Below, in pieces: positions 55,284 to 64,000 of a stretch of DNA of 64,000 nucleotides (position 1 is the stretch's first letter; the number at the start of each line of letters is the position of its first letter). The notes below the pieces were generated by a model. That model was not told the DNA's origin. It searched no databases and saw nothing but the letters and a program-made list of their open reading frames with translations. The translations under genes and the position numbers were made by a program. The stretch lies in NCBI GenBank assembly GCA_036346225.1, contig JARFIW010000836.1, positions 1,550,001 to 1,614,000 on the forward strand, in the 5' to 3' direction. This DNA comes from Platerodrilus igneus (Eukaryota > Arthropoda > Insecta > Coleoptera > Lycidae).

Positions 55284-55935
55284 TAATTAGCAAAATCTTT
55301 AGGTGAACAAATATAAATAATTCTCATAAAGGAACTAAGCAAAATATTATTTGTTACGTTTTCACATTCACCTTTGTAGGGTTAAATCAGAATATTCAAA
55401 CTATTGCTACCCGAAAGAAATATTATTTTTAAATTTAAAATATATAATTAATGTCTGTACCTTAATCTAATGATGATAACTGCAATTTATGTACACTATA
55501 GAAAATACCGTAACGAAAAGCAAATACCATAGAGACCGCTTATTTATCTATTGCAAATACCTTACAAGATTGAAATTAAAAAATAATTGACAGTAACATC
55601 TGACAAGGTAATTTAAAAGTGATGGGTCTCTAATTAGGGAGTCCTTCAAAATATGGGGATGAATCCGGCGTTGTAAATTAAATTCTCTGATGTTTCAGAG
55701 AGAAGCATTTAACGACTTTGTCCGTAAATATTTGAAATCGAACGTCAACATAAAAATGAAAAGTATTTTAACAACATTTATTAATCGATAATTTCAAATG
55801 TTAGAGTAGTGACAATTGAACATGTACAAGCAACTTTTACTGTCAACACAGATAACCACAAACCAAAAATACAAGGAAACGTCACCGTGAATAAATAATT
55901 ACAATTAAGTTTAGCGCCACCATGCAGATTGAAGC
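55284..55935. other. Non-coding stretch, nothing recognised
   Basis: May hold 3' sequences of the Pao element that follows on the minus strand, but no LTR boundary was found. Confidence 0.35.
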
Positions 55936-55939
55936 TTAA

Positions 55940-58340
55940 CTAGTGATGAGCGGGAATTTCAAATGTATTGCTTGGAAATGTATACAAATTAGATTTAAAA
56001 AAATGCGAAGGGGTTAACGGCATTAAATCCATAGGTTCACTACCTAGGTATGTGAGCGGGCGGGCGTTTATTGTTGCTTCAACCTCGGTAATGAGTGTAT
56101 TTAGTTGATCTAAATTTAGTAAAGAACGTCCTATCCTAGCTCTAAGGGCATCTTTTACACTTTTTACAAGTCGCTCGTAAAATCCTCCGTGCAAAACCGT
56201 TCGCTCTACTATAAACTTCCACTTTATTTGGTGACTGTTCACAAACTCGATCAATTCTGTACTCGCCATCACATAGTTTAAGGTCGATATTTCACGTGAT
56301 ATTCTTTTAAATGTTTTAGCGTTATCTGAGTAAATGACCTTAGGAATCCCTCTACGGGCAAAGAACCGTTTACATGCACTGATTGTAGACGCAACATCCA
56401 TTTTCAAAACAATCTCTAGATGAAGTGCTCGTATAACAGCGCAGGTAAATAAAAGCACATAACATGGCTTTGACTGATAACTATCTTTAAAATACAACGG
56501 TCCGGAGAAGTCTAAACCTGTCACTTCAAAGGGCATTGTTTGCTGTATTCGATCTCTAGGTAACGGCGCGAAAGGATGCGACCCTGACTTTCCACAAAGT
56601 CGTTTACAGATAACACATCTTGCCAAGGCCGCCCACAAAGGGGGTTAATGTGGGTCGCCTGATCCCCCCCCCTGAATATGTTCCTTTGGTTTTTTTTTCG
56701 TTAGAAATCGCAACACGAGTGCACCTTCACTAGAGATTGAAGAAGATTACGATTTCACTATCGGTTATACTATTGTTTAAAAATAAAGTAAACCTAAATG
56801 TTGAGATTACACTACAGGTATGCCTATTGTCTAGCTATAAATAGACCGACTTTGTATGTCATTTTAAGCAGGAAATGCGAATTAATGCGATTACCTTACA
56901 ATAGTAACTCTAACCGCCTATAACAAAACTGTTATTTTCATTCTTTTATATCTAAATATCTTTACCCTGAAAGTTTCTATTCAAACAAAATATAAATAAA
57001 GGCTTTCATAATGGTTTCTTTCTTATTGTACAGGTTCAGGTTCTCTACAACTAAAACTTTGGAATGTTCTACAAATGTCTTATTGTGTTCTATTCTGAGA
57101 AAAAATATATTACTTTCCAATACGTCCGGTAACAGGGTTGCAGTGTTCATCCCTTGTGTAACATAACTAATATTTTTGAAAATAGTCTTGACCCCCTCTA
57201 CAAATTATTCTGTGGGCGGCCTTGTCTTGCTAAAACGGACTTTATTAATTGCCGTCCTCGTACAATCCAAAATCGTTTACGTAATTCGTAAAGTGTTGCA
57301 TTAACACCACTATGATGAAGAGTTTTATGAAACTTCATTATTAGTAGTTTACTTAAATGTGCATTTTCGATAGAATAACGGGATGCTTGAGGTCAAAATC
57401 TTCTCTTAAATTATGAAGACGACCACCCAAACGCAGCAATTCATGTTTATCCAAGAAAGGGCTTAAAGTTGCAATACTCGATTTCCGTTCAATGCCCTCA
57501 CCCTTTTGTAAGCTTTTAATCTCCGAATAATAAACCTCCCGCTGAGCCTGCCTCAGTAAACATATTTCGGCCCTTTCAAATTCGTTTACGGTTAAGCTCT
57601 TCATTTCTTTATTATTTCTGGTTTTTAAATTTCCTATAAATCGTAAAACATATGCCGTTATCCGCACTAAACGATCAAAATCACTGTATCTGGAAGAATC
57701 TATAAATTGATTGCTACCTTTTGTAGTTTCGTTAATTAGTAAAGACATTTTCGATACTATATCTATCGTTGACGTAGATTTCTCTATCGTATTATCTGGC
57801 CACGTTTGTTCACTTTCTAGCAACCACCTAGGACCGTGTAACCAAGTTTCGGAATTTATTAAAGTATTTGAACTTATTCCGCGGGTTAATAAGTCCGCAG
57901 GGTTCTCGCGACCCGGACAATGTTTCTATGTTATATCTTTCGATATGGTCTGAATTTCTTTAACACGGTTAGTCACATATGGTTTCCATTTTGACGCATC
58001 GCCTTTAATCCAATGTAACGCGATCAGAGAATCTGTTCAACACACTACCTTATCGATTTTAATTAATACATTAGTTTTTATAAATACCTGTAATCTAGCT
58101 GCTAATAACGCGGCAGTTAGTTGCAAGCGCGGCAAGGTTAGCATTTTATCGCTACAAGCCTTTAGGGGCGCAACGCGATTTTTTGAATACAGTAACTGCA
58201 CACCAATTTTCCCGTTACGATCGTTTTGTCTTAGATATGCAGCCACCCCGCATGCTCGTAAAGATGCGTCCGAAAAAACATTTAATTACGATTCGTTTGG
58301 ATGGTTCGACACACCTACGTAACGCGAGTTATGTATCCCC
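55940..58340 (-). pseudogene. BEL/Pao retrotransposon pol remnant (RNase H region to integrase), split by a MITE
   Basis: Minus strand from about 58320: VFSDASLRACGVAAYLRQND, MLTLPRLQLTAALLAARLQV (58145), then TDSLIALHWIKGDASKWKPY (about 58035–57975), CPGRENPADLLTRGISSNTL (about 57920–57860), GPRWLLESEQTWPDN (57830–57785), LLRLGGRLHNL (57440). Integrase: CVICKRLCGK (56610), PFEVTGLDFSGPLY (56545, first Asp), YVLLFTCAVIRALHLEIV (56465), VIYSDNAKTF (56340, second Asp), KWKFIVERTVLHGGFYERLV (56225–56170, catalytic Glu) and LTPSHF (56010). This is the Pao order. Frameshifts at 57930 and 58035; upstream RT is missing at the gypsy junction and the extreme C-terminus is truncated. Confidence 0.87.
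56624..57224. mobile_element. hAT-like MITE (601 bp) in Pao integrase
   Basis: TIR caaggccgcccaca at 56624–56637 and its perfect inverse tgtgggcggccttg at 57211–57224. tcttgc is repeated on both sides (56618–56623, 57225–57230). Removing the element and one tcttgc rejoins the integrase frame (…V-L-A-R-C-V-I-C…). No ORF inside. The TIR resembles the CAGNGGCGGCC-type ends of hAT elements, though the visible target repeat is 6 bp instead of 8. Confidence 0.8.
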
Positions 58341-58835
58341 CAATTACATATATATATTGATATATTGAATCTAATAGGAATTATTAGAAATTATTAAGTA
58401 AAAGTATAAGTTCAATGCAACATTGTAACACAAGGATAACCCAGAGAGGTTATCGACAGTTCATGTGAACAGAAATGCAACTTTGCATCCGTGAGGGCAG
58501 TGATACTGCAGGTGGCAGGTCACAGGCGGTCAACAGACCGCAATTACTTAGAATTGTTGTTACATTGTAATAAAGTGTACAATTAAAGAGAAACGCAGAC
58601 ATGAGATCTGCAAGTTCTCACAGCCGTGTGAGGGGCAGGTTATTATAAAAGGCCCGGGAGCTCAATGCCCGGCAGTCAGTCTTCGAACTCCATACTTCGT
58701 TGTTCAAGCTACTCACTAGTACAATAATTATTTTTTAGTATTATGTACAAGTTATCTAAATTTTAATTAAATAAAAAATTGTTAAAGTGTCGACGTTTTT
58801 TTTAAAAAACCAGCTCCAAAGGCCCGAACTTTAAC
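58328..58835 (+). repeat. 5' LTR of the gypsy element (~508 bp)
   Basis: Begins agttatgtatcccccaatta, a 17.6/297-style AGT… start (edge uncertain by several bases), holds TATAAAA at 58644 and TCAGT initiator at 58676, and ends just before the PBS. No 3' LTR is in the window for comparison. Confidence 0.55.
58644..58680 (+). promoter_or_regulatory. gypsy LTR core promoter: TATA plus arthropod initiator
   Basis: TATAAAA at 58644–58650 and TCAGT at 58676–58680. The distance from the first T to the initiator A is 34 bp, standard for insect promoters. Confidence 0.65.
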
Positions 58836-58853
58836 TGGTGCAGTCGTAACGGA
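58836..58853 (+). promoter_or_regulatory. Gypsy-type primer-binding site
   Basis: tggtgcagtcgtaacgg resembles the TGGCGCAGTCGGTAGG site of 17.6/297-like gypsy elements, which is complementary to a host tRNA 3' end. Confidence 0.55.
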
Positions 58854-59138
58854 TGTCAAAAGGGCACTGAAAATCCAAAAATCGGAAGATTGGTGACCAA
58901 GAATTTTAATTCGAAATTTTGGCAGAACCCAAACCAAGTTGGAGGAAGAACACAAATCGTCTAAATCCAGCAACAAACCAAGTTGGACGCAGAACAAGAA
59001 TCGTCTAAGGCCAACAAACAAACCAAGGTGGACAAGATACAGCATCGATCGAACCCACCAAAGAAACAGATGAAATTAATGTAAGTTCATTTCCATACCT
59101 TTTTTTAAACCAAAAAATATAATTGATATATGCTAGTA

Positions 59139-60450
59139 CAGTATTGCCCGAAATAAACAGTACTGAAATTGTAATTGTTTTGTATATTTAAAAAATACAT
59201 ATTATTGACACTTTATTATATGTTCTAAATGTGCACCTCCTCGTTCGAGACAGACTTCATAACGATGTTCTAAGTTTCTGGTCATGTTATTGAATAAGGG
59301 TTGTCTCAGGGCTGCGAAGAAGACTCTAACGGCATCCTTTAATTCATCGATGGTTTGTGGTGCCCGTTTGAAAACGGCATTTTAGCCATGCCCCAAATGT
59401 ATGCGTCTGGAGGTGTGAGGTCTGGAGAATGTGAAGGATAAGGAAGTCAGTAAATCGTGATATGAATTTGCTTGGAAAATGTTCTTGAAGAAATTGACGA
59501 ATTGCGGCAGCAGTATGACAAGTTGCCCCGTCCTGCTGAAAAATTGGTTTCGAAATGCCAAGTTACGTGCACGACAGAATTGACGTAGATCAGGGATAAA
59601 TCGTGTTAAAATTTGTCTGTACCTCTGTTGATTAAGTGTGACTTGCCTACCATTCTCTTCGATAAAGTACGGACCAATGATTCCGTGTCCGGAAACAGCA
59701 CACCAGACACTCACTTTTTCACTATGTAAAGGAACCTCTTGAACCTCATCGGGTCTGGCAAAGCCCAGAAATCGATTTGTGCGACGATTCACATAGCCTG
59801 ACAAGTGAAAATGTGCTTCGTCTGAAAACCAAACATTTTTCAAAAATTCAGGATTTTCATACTGTAACGCGAGAATTCTGGCGCAATATTCCACTCTACT
59901 GCGATAATCCCCAGGATGTAGTTGTTGATGTACCTAAATCACATACGAAAATGTACCCAGCTCCTTCAGGATTCTTTGAAAGGAAGTTCTTTTTAAATCA
60001 AGTTGTAACGCTGTCCTTGCCTGGCTGACTTTCGGATTTTCTAAGATTTGCTCAAAAACACGTTCATGGTTATTGTTGTTGTTAACTGTCCTGGGACGCC
60101 CCGAGTTTCCTTTTCGTTGGCACAATACACTACCTGTATTTCTAAACTTTTCAATAACCTTCAAAATTACAGCATTACTTGGAGAACGTTTAATAAACCT
60201 TTGTGTGAATTGATCAGACACGTATAGCAAACTTGCACCATTATGTCGGCCGATTCCGTATGAACGAAAATAATGCTCTACCAGAAACACTTTCTCCTCT
60301 GTACTTAACACCATTTTTAACAATTAGGCCCTACTAATTACTTGTTTGAGGTTTACTTGAGAGGTCTATACTAGCTAACTTGAGTGTGGCAGCGCACGCA
60401 TAAAAACACCGCCAACTTAGTTTCAGTACTGTTTATTTCGGGCAATACTG
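59139..60450 (-). mobile_element. mariner-like element (1312 bp) inserted in the gypsy leader
   Basis: cagtattgcccgaaataaac at 59139 and its inverse gtttatttcgggcaatactg ending 60450; the TIR is at least 28 bp (to agtactgaaa) and perfect. TA flanks both sides (59137–59138, 60451–60452). Transposase on the minus strand. Confidence 0.9.
59382..60323 (-). pseudogene. mariner-like transposase, frameshifted
   Basis: Starts LSTEEKVFLVEHYFRSYG (about 60305), an N-terminal helix-turn-helix region with VLCQRKGNSGRPRTV (about 60120). After a frameshift at about 59935: VWFSDEAHFHLSGYVNRRTN (59830, first catalytic Asp), VSVWCAVSGHGIIGPYFIEE (59715). After another: a QQDGATCHTAAAIRQF-like block (about 59530–59490) and WPPYSPDLTPPDAYIW-like block (about 59425–59385). 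Two frameshifts, otherwise well preserved; perfect TIRs suggest a recent insertion. Confidence 0.82.
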
Positions 60451-60452
60451 TA

Positions 60453-62051
60453 TTATAATTATTGATTACCATTTATTTATCATTGTTTATGAATTTATTT
60501 TATAAATATTGTTTTGAAAATAATTACAAAGTGAATTATTTCCAAAAGAAAAAACGAGACTGTATAACATTTTATGAAACTTGAATGTTAAAGAGATATT
60601 TTTCTTTAAAAAGCAAATGAGACTTGATTATTTACAAAGAGATTTTCTTAAAACAAATGAGAATTGATATTAAGAGATTCTTACCACAATTATTAAAAAC
60701 AAACTCAAAATAATCCAAAAATAAACGGGCGCACATTTACTAACACCAAAATAAGAAACATCAACTAGCGCGATTCAAACCCACGTTTTCAATCCGATAA
60801 AATAAAAACACAGAACGCAAACTTAAGTTCAAAACTAATTCGAACAAGCAGTACAGAACGTTTAATTAAACCATTGACCTCTACAATACTGAATAAATCA
60901 CAGCAAAAAAACACTCTGCAATAATTGAAACTACGGTAATTTAAAACTACCGTAACCCAAAACCTCACCTAAGATAAGCGAAGTCTGCGAACGCAATATC
61001 ATTATTACCTTAAAGAAATAGCTTTCAGGATCTTTTGCACAGTACTAAAGTATAATTTCAATTTGCATCATAAGTAATTAAATCCATCACGGAATAATAA
61101 AGCAATGCAGTTTTGCATTTAATACCCACAAGTAATTAATCCATAAAAGCGTGTACAATTGCAACAATCACGGTATAAAATCTAAACGTTTTTCAACTAA
61201 TTAACCAGCATTATAAAGTGCATTATTTCAATACGAAAATAGAATAACGCTAAACGCTCATAATTGTAAAACTGAAAACGCACGTAACGAAGAGTTCAAT
61301 TTCAAGTCGTGAACACCGAGAGATCTAAGAATAAACAGACATAATACTTTACGCAAAGCATTAGCGAGTACGGAAAGTAAATTATCTAATTCCTATAAAC
61401 TGACACCTGTAAGTGCAATTACCTCAACGTACGTGATTAAATAACAAAGACTACATCCTTTAGTAGTTCACGCAAACAATAAAGTACAGAAGCAATTAAC
61501 CTCAAGTAATATTAATTACAAACCAACAGAATTTAACTAAAACAACGCTAAGCGAGAATAAATCCATTTCAGATTCCTTAAGAAGCAGAAACTCAAGACT
61601 ACGGTAATTAAATCAACGTTATTGAATACAAATCTCATGAATACATCACCGCACTGTGTAATTAAAAATAAATAACAACGACTACGATTTTAAAAATAAC
61701 CAGACGCAGTCTAAACTTAAAATTAATAAATCAAAACCGAAATTAATACTACAAGTACGAAATTAATCTCAAATTTTTACCAAATTTTTATTTACTCAAT
61801 CTAATTGAAGAATTAACAAACCAAAACCAAAGTTAACGTCACAAAAAGCAAAACCAACCCCAATTTTTACAAAATTCGAAATTATTTAACCCAAAAGAAA
61901 AATTAATACAACCCAAACGGAAAGTTAATAAATCCGAAGCAAAAGTAACAATACAAATAGCGAAATAAACCTCAATTCAAAAAAAATAATAATAATAATA
62001 ATAAAAATTTTTTTTAAATTTCCCAAAAATCGAAAACAACCCTTAACCAAC
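60453..62051 (+). other. Long A/C-rich leader of the gypsy element
   Basis: No ORF. Strongly depleted in G on the plus strand, with many aattaa, accaaaacc and acgcaa words. An (aat)n run is at 61987–62008 just before gag. With the mariner removed, the PBS-to-gag distance is about 1.9 kb. Confidence 0.5.
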
Positions 62052-63237
62052 ATGAGTAACACAGACTTGCGACTCTATTTGGAGACAATCCAGATATTTG
62101 ATGGCACGGAAGCCCATCTCTCAAATTTCATTGGAGCAGCCGAAATGTTCCTAAAAACCTTCTACAAACCCGGAGATGACGCAAGAAATTCATTGCTTAT
62201 ACGCTTGGTAATAAGTAAACTAACCGGAAGGGCACTAACCTTAATCGCCAGTAGGGACGATTTACAGGAATGGCAGGAGTTTAAACAGCTACTAATTGCA
62301 TATTTTGGAGACCAACGTAATATAAAATGCCTGGTACGAGACCTAATAAACCTTAGAATAGAACACAATTAATCCCCCTACCAATTCGGAATGAAATGCC
62401 AAGACGTGAGAAGTTTAATTTTAACAAAATTAAAAATCGAAGAACCCGATCAAAACGTTAGACATTTAAAACAAAATGTATGACGAAATGGCACTAGACA
62501 CATACATAAACGCTTTACCAGAACGACTATCGGATAAAATCAGATTCCAACGACCCCAAAATCTAGAAGAAGCTATGAGCCTAGTAATAGAAGAAGAAAA
62601 TGTAATGTATTACCGCAACAGACTATACAACCCCAACGCGAATAAAAGCTATTCACCAATAAAAACCATACAAGCCACAAGACAAACAACCCCTCAACAA
62701 AAATTCACATCCTTTAACGCACAAACAAATCAACCGCGAAGTAACAACCCAAGTTTTAACAATACAAATTTTAATAATCAATATAAAAATTTTTCAAGAC
62801 CAACATTCAACCCAACTTTTACGAAACCCGCATTCCAACCAAGATTTAATCAAAACTTAAACCAACCAAGACCAGCATTCAACGCAAACCCCAATAGAAA
62901 TACACCAATGACTAATAATAATAACAATCCTAATAATTATTACAAACCAACACCAATGGATACCTCATCTGATAACACCAGACAAAACACAAAAATAACA
63001 CATATCCGACCAAACCCTCATCAGAAACGTAATTTTACATCGGAAGAATTATTTCATCAAGAAATAGAAAAATTTGACACTGACCAGAATAATTACATTG
63101 AGACACCTACGAACAATGAATCAAACCATGCAGAAACTTATGAACGTGACGAACAATACGAAACTTACGAGGAGTACGACGAAGAAAACTCAAACTCAAA
63201 TTTTCAAATGGACCAATTCATAACCGACCAAACTTAA
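62052..63237 (+). pseudogene. gypsy gag, one frameshift
   Basis: Starts MSNTDLRLYLETIQIFDGTE; residues 20–106 (AHLSNFIGAAEMFLKTFYK … LIAYFGDQRNIKCLVRDLIN) match the gag core of 17.6/297-like elements. Frame is broken at about 62372–62475, then TYINALPERLSDKIRFQRPQ and LEEAMSLVIEEE continue it. The C-terminal half is unusually rich in Asn, Gln, Pro, Phe and Thr (repeated FNNTNFNNQ, NPTFTKPAFQPRFNQ) and has no Cys-His zinc knuckle. The last 30 residues are acidic. Gag packages element RNA into virus-like particles. Confidence 0.78.
63198..63204 (+). promoter_or_regulatory. Candidate -1 frameshift slippery site at the gag–pol junction
   Basis: A AAT TTT in the gag frame fits X-XXY-YYZ. The pol frame downstream (protease) lies in the -1 frame and is open across this site. 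Whether a stimulatory structure follows cannot be judged. Confidence 0.4.
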
Positions 63238-64000
63238 TAAACTTAAATAACATAAATCACTTAGTATTACCATACATAGAAATACCCCACGCCAAATTCA
63301 AACTATTAATCGACACTGGATCAGCAAAAACATTAATTAGCCCCAGAACCGTACAAAAACACTATTTAGATTATGTAGAAAGAGAACCATTTAAAATTAA
63401 AACAGCCCATCAAACAACACTACACCAATTCGTAGCCAATATACCCTTACCAAGAACATTTAATGTTAAAATGAAACATAAATTTTGTGTATTCGAATTT
63501 AACGATAAATATGACGGATTAATCGGAATGGACTTTCTAAGAAAATTAGGAGCCAACATTGACATTAAAATCGCTTATTAAGGACAAAATACGGAAAAAT
63601 CCCAATTAAATTTCAAAACACACAAGTTGAACAAAAATACACTATAGAATCCCGAACGGAAAGAAAAATAAAAATCCCAGTAAAATCTAACAAAAATTTA
63701 GGAATAATAAATCATATGACATTTCAGCAAGGAGTAGAAACCCCAACCGCCTTAGTGCAAATAAAAGATAATTATGCAACCACAACAATATTAAATTCAA
63801 ACGACTACCCCGTAGAATTATCATTGACAGACCCAATTAACGTAGAAGAACTAAATTTTAACGAAATGGAAATAGACGAAAATTTAGAAAATAATTACAA
63901 CCCAATAGAACATGACGAAATGTTAAGAGAAAATTTAACTAACATCCGCTTTAACACCGATATCAATCAAGAAGAAGAAAGAGCAATTAAAAACTTATGT
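63206..64000 (+). pseudogene. gypsy pol start: protease, then region leading into RT (partial)
   Basis: In the -1 frame: LPYIEIPHAKFKLLIDTGSA (63268–63327), the active-site D-T-G of the retroviral-type protease, and DGLIGMDFLRKLGANI (63515–63560), its C-terminal G-M-D-F motif. A frameshift at about 63575 breaks the frame; it continues in another frame (KIPVKSNKNLGIINHMTFQQ at 63679) to a TDINQEEERAIKNLC-like end at 64000, which is the stretch before RT. RT itself lies beyond the window. Confidence 0.72.

Larger units (their letters stand above)
58328..64000 (+). mobile_element. Ty3/gypsy element, 5' part (continues past window end)
   Basis: LTR with promoter (58328–58835), PBS (58836), long leader interrupted by a mariner (59139–60450), gag (62052–63237), then protease and the start of pol to 64000. 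The left LTR edge adjoins the point where Pao coding sequence stops (about 58330), so the gypsy probably inserted into Pao. The right end lies outside the window. Confidence 0.78.

Overview
The window reads as AT-rich nuclear DNA from an arthropod, most likely an insect. It has exon–intron host genes with GT–AG junctions, an insect-type UDP-glycosyltransferase, and a dense collection of insect-type transposable elements (Ty3/gypsy, BEL/Pao, mariner-like, piggyBac, jockey/CR1- and RTE-like LINEs, a Penelope-like element, tRNA-derived SINEs). Nothing bacterial or viral-genomic is present: no operons, no CRISPR, no rRNA. The order of insect cannot be read from the sequence.

Layout. 1–11.2 kb: two near-identical 3.56-kb direct repeats (1–3563 and 6556–10109) flank a gutted gypsy-type coding region (3721–5641: gag, protease motif, then directly the integrase C-terminal domain). 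They are read here as giant LTRs; after the second copy a ~1-kb U5-like stretch runs into a tRNA-Lys primer-binding-site-like motif (11103). 11.2–13.3 kb: a diverged relative of the same LTR, with its own TATA box and PBS-like motif. 14.4–19.2 kb: piggyBac remnant, a mariner with TIRs and TA duplication, a LINE RT remnant and a transposase fragment. 19.2–23.4 kb: a LINE whose 3' tail is present in three tandem copies, one split by a tRNA-derived SINE. 24.6–30.2 kb: the last two exons of a UDP-glycosyltransferase, separated by a 5.1-kb intron that holds an antisense LINE. 30.5–38.9 kb: nested elements centred on a 6.4-kb transposon with ~300-bp TIRs, containing a solo LTR with target-site duplication, a CR1/jockey-like LINE, an R1/I-like LINE end and a zinc-finger-like ORF. 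39–43.2 kb: mostly empty AT-rich DNA. 43.3–46.3 kb: a mariner-like element lacking one catalytic block, then a Penelope-like element with a GIY-YIG endonuclease region, a 50-bp perfect inverted repeat at its truncated 5' end and a hammerhead-like motif downstream. 46.8–48.0 kb: a small spliced gene of unknown function with a 36-nt intron. 48.5–51.3 kb: SINE-like and tandem repeats, a 35-bp palindrome and a cysteine-rich ORF. 51.85–55.28 kb: a complete-length but dead piggyBac with TTAA ends, a LINE insertion and a duplicated C-terminal zinc domain. 55.9–58.3 kb: a BEL/Pao remnant split by a 601-bp hAT-like MITE. 58.3–64.0 kb: a gypsy element running off the window, interrupted by another mariner.

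Most of the window is layered transposon insertion; the host genes supported are the UGT and the 46.8–48.0 kb gene. Several insertions can be ordered in time because reading frames or target sites resume exactly across them: solo LTR into mariner-like transposase, MITE into Pao integrase, LINE into piggyBac, mariner into gypsy leader, and probably gypsy into Pao. All assignments come from reading the sequence and its translations; no database search was run.
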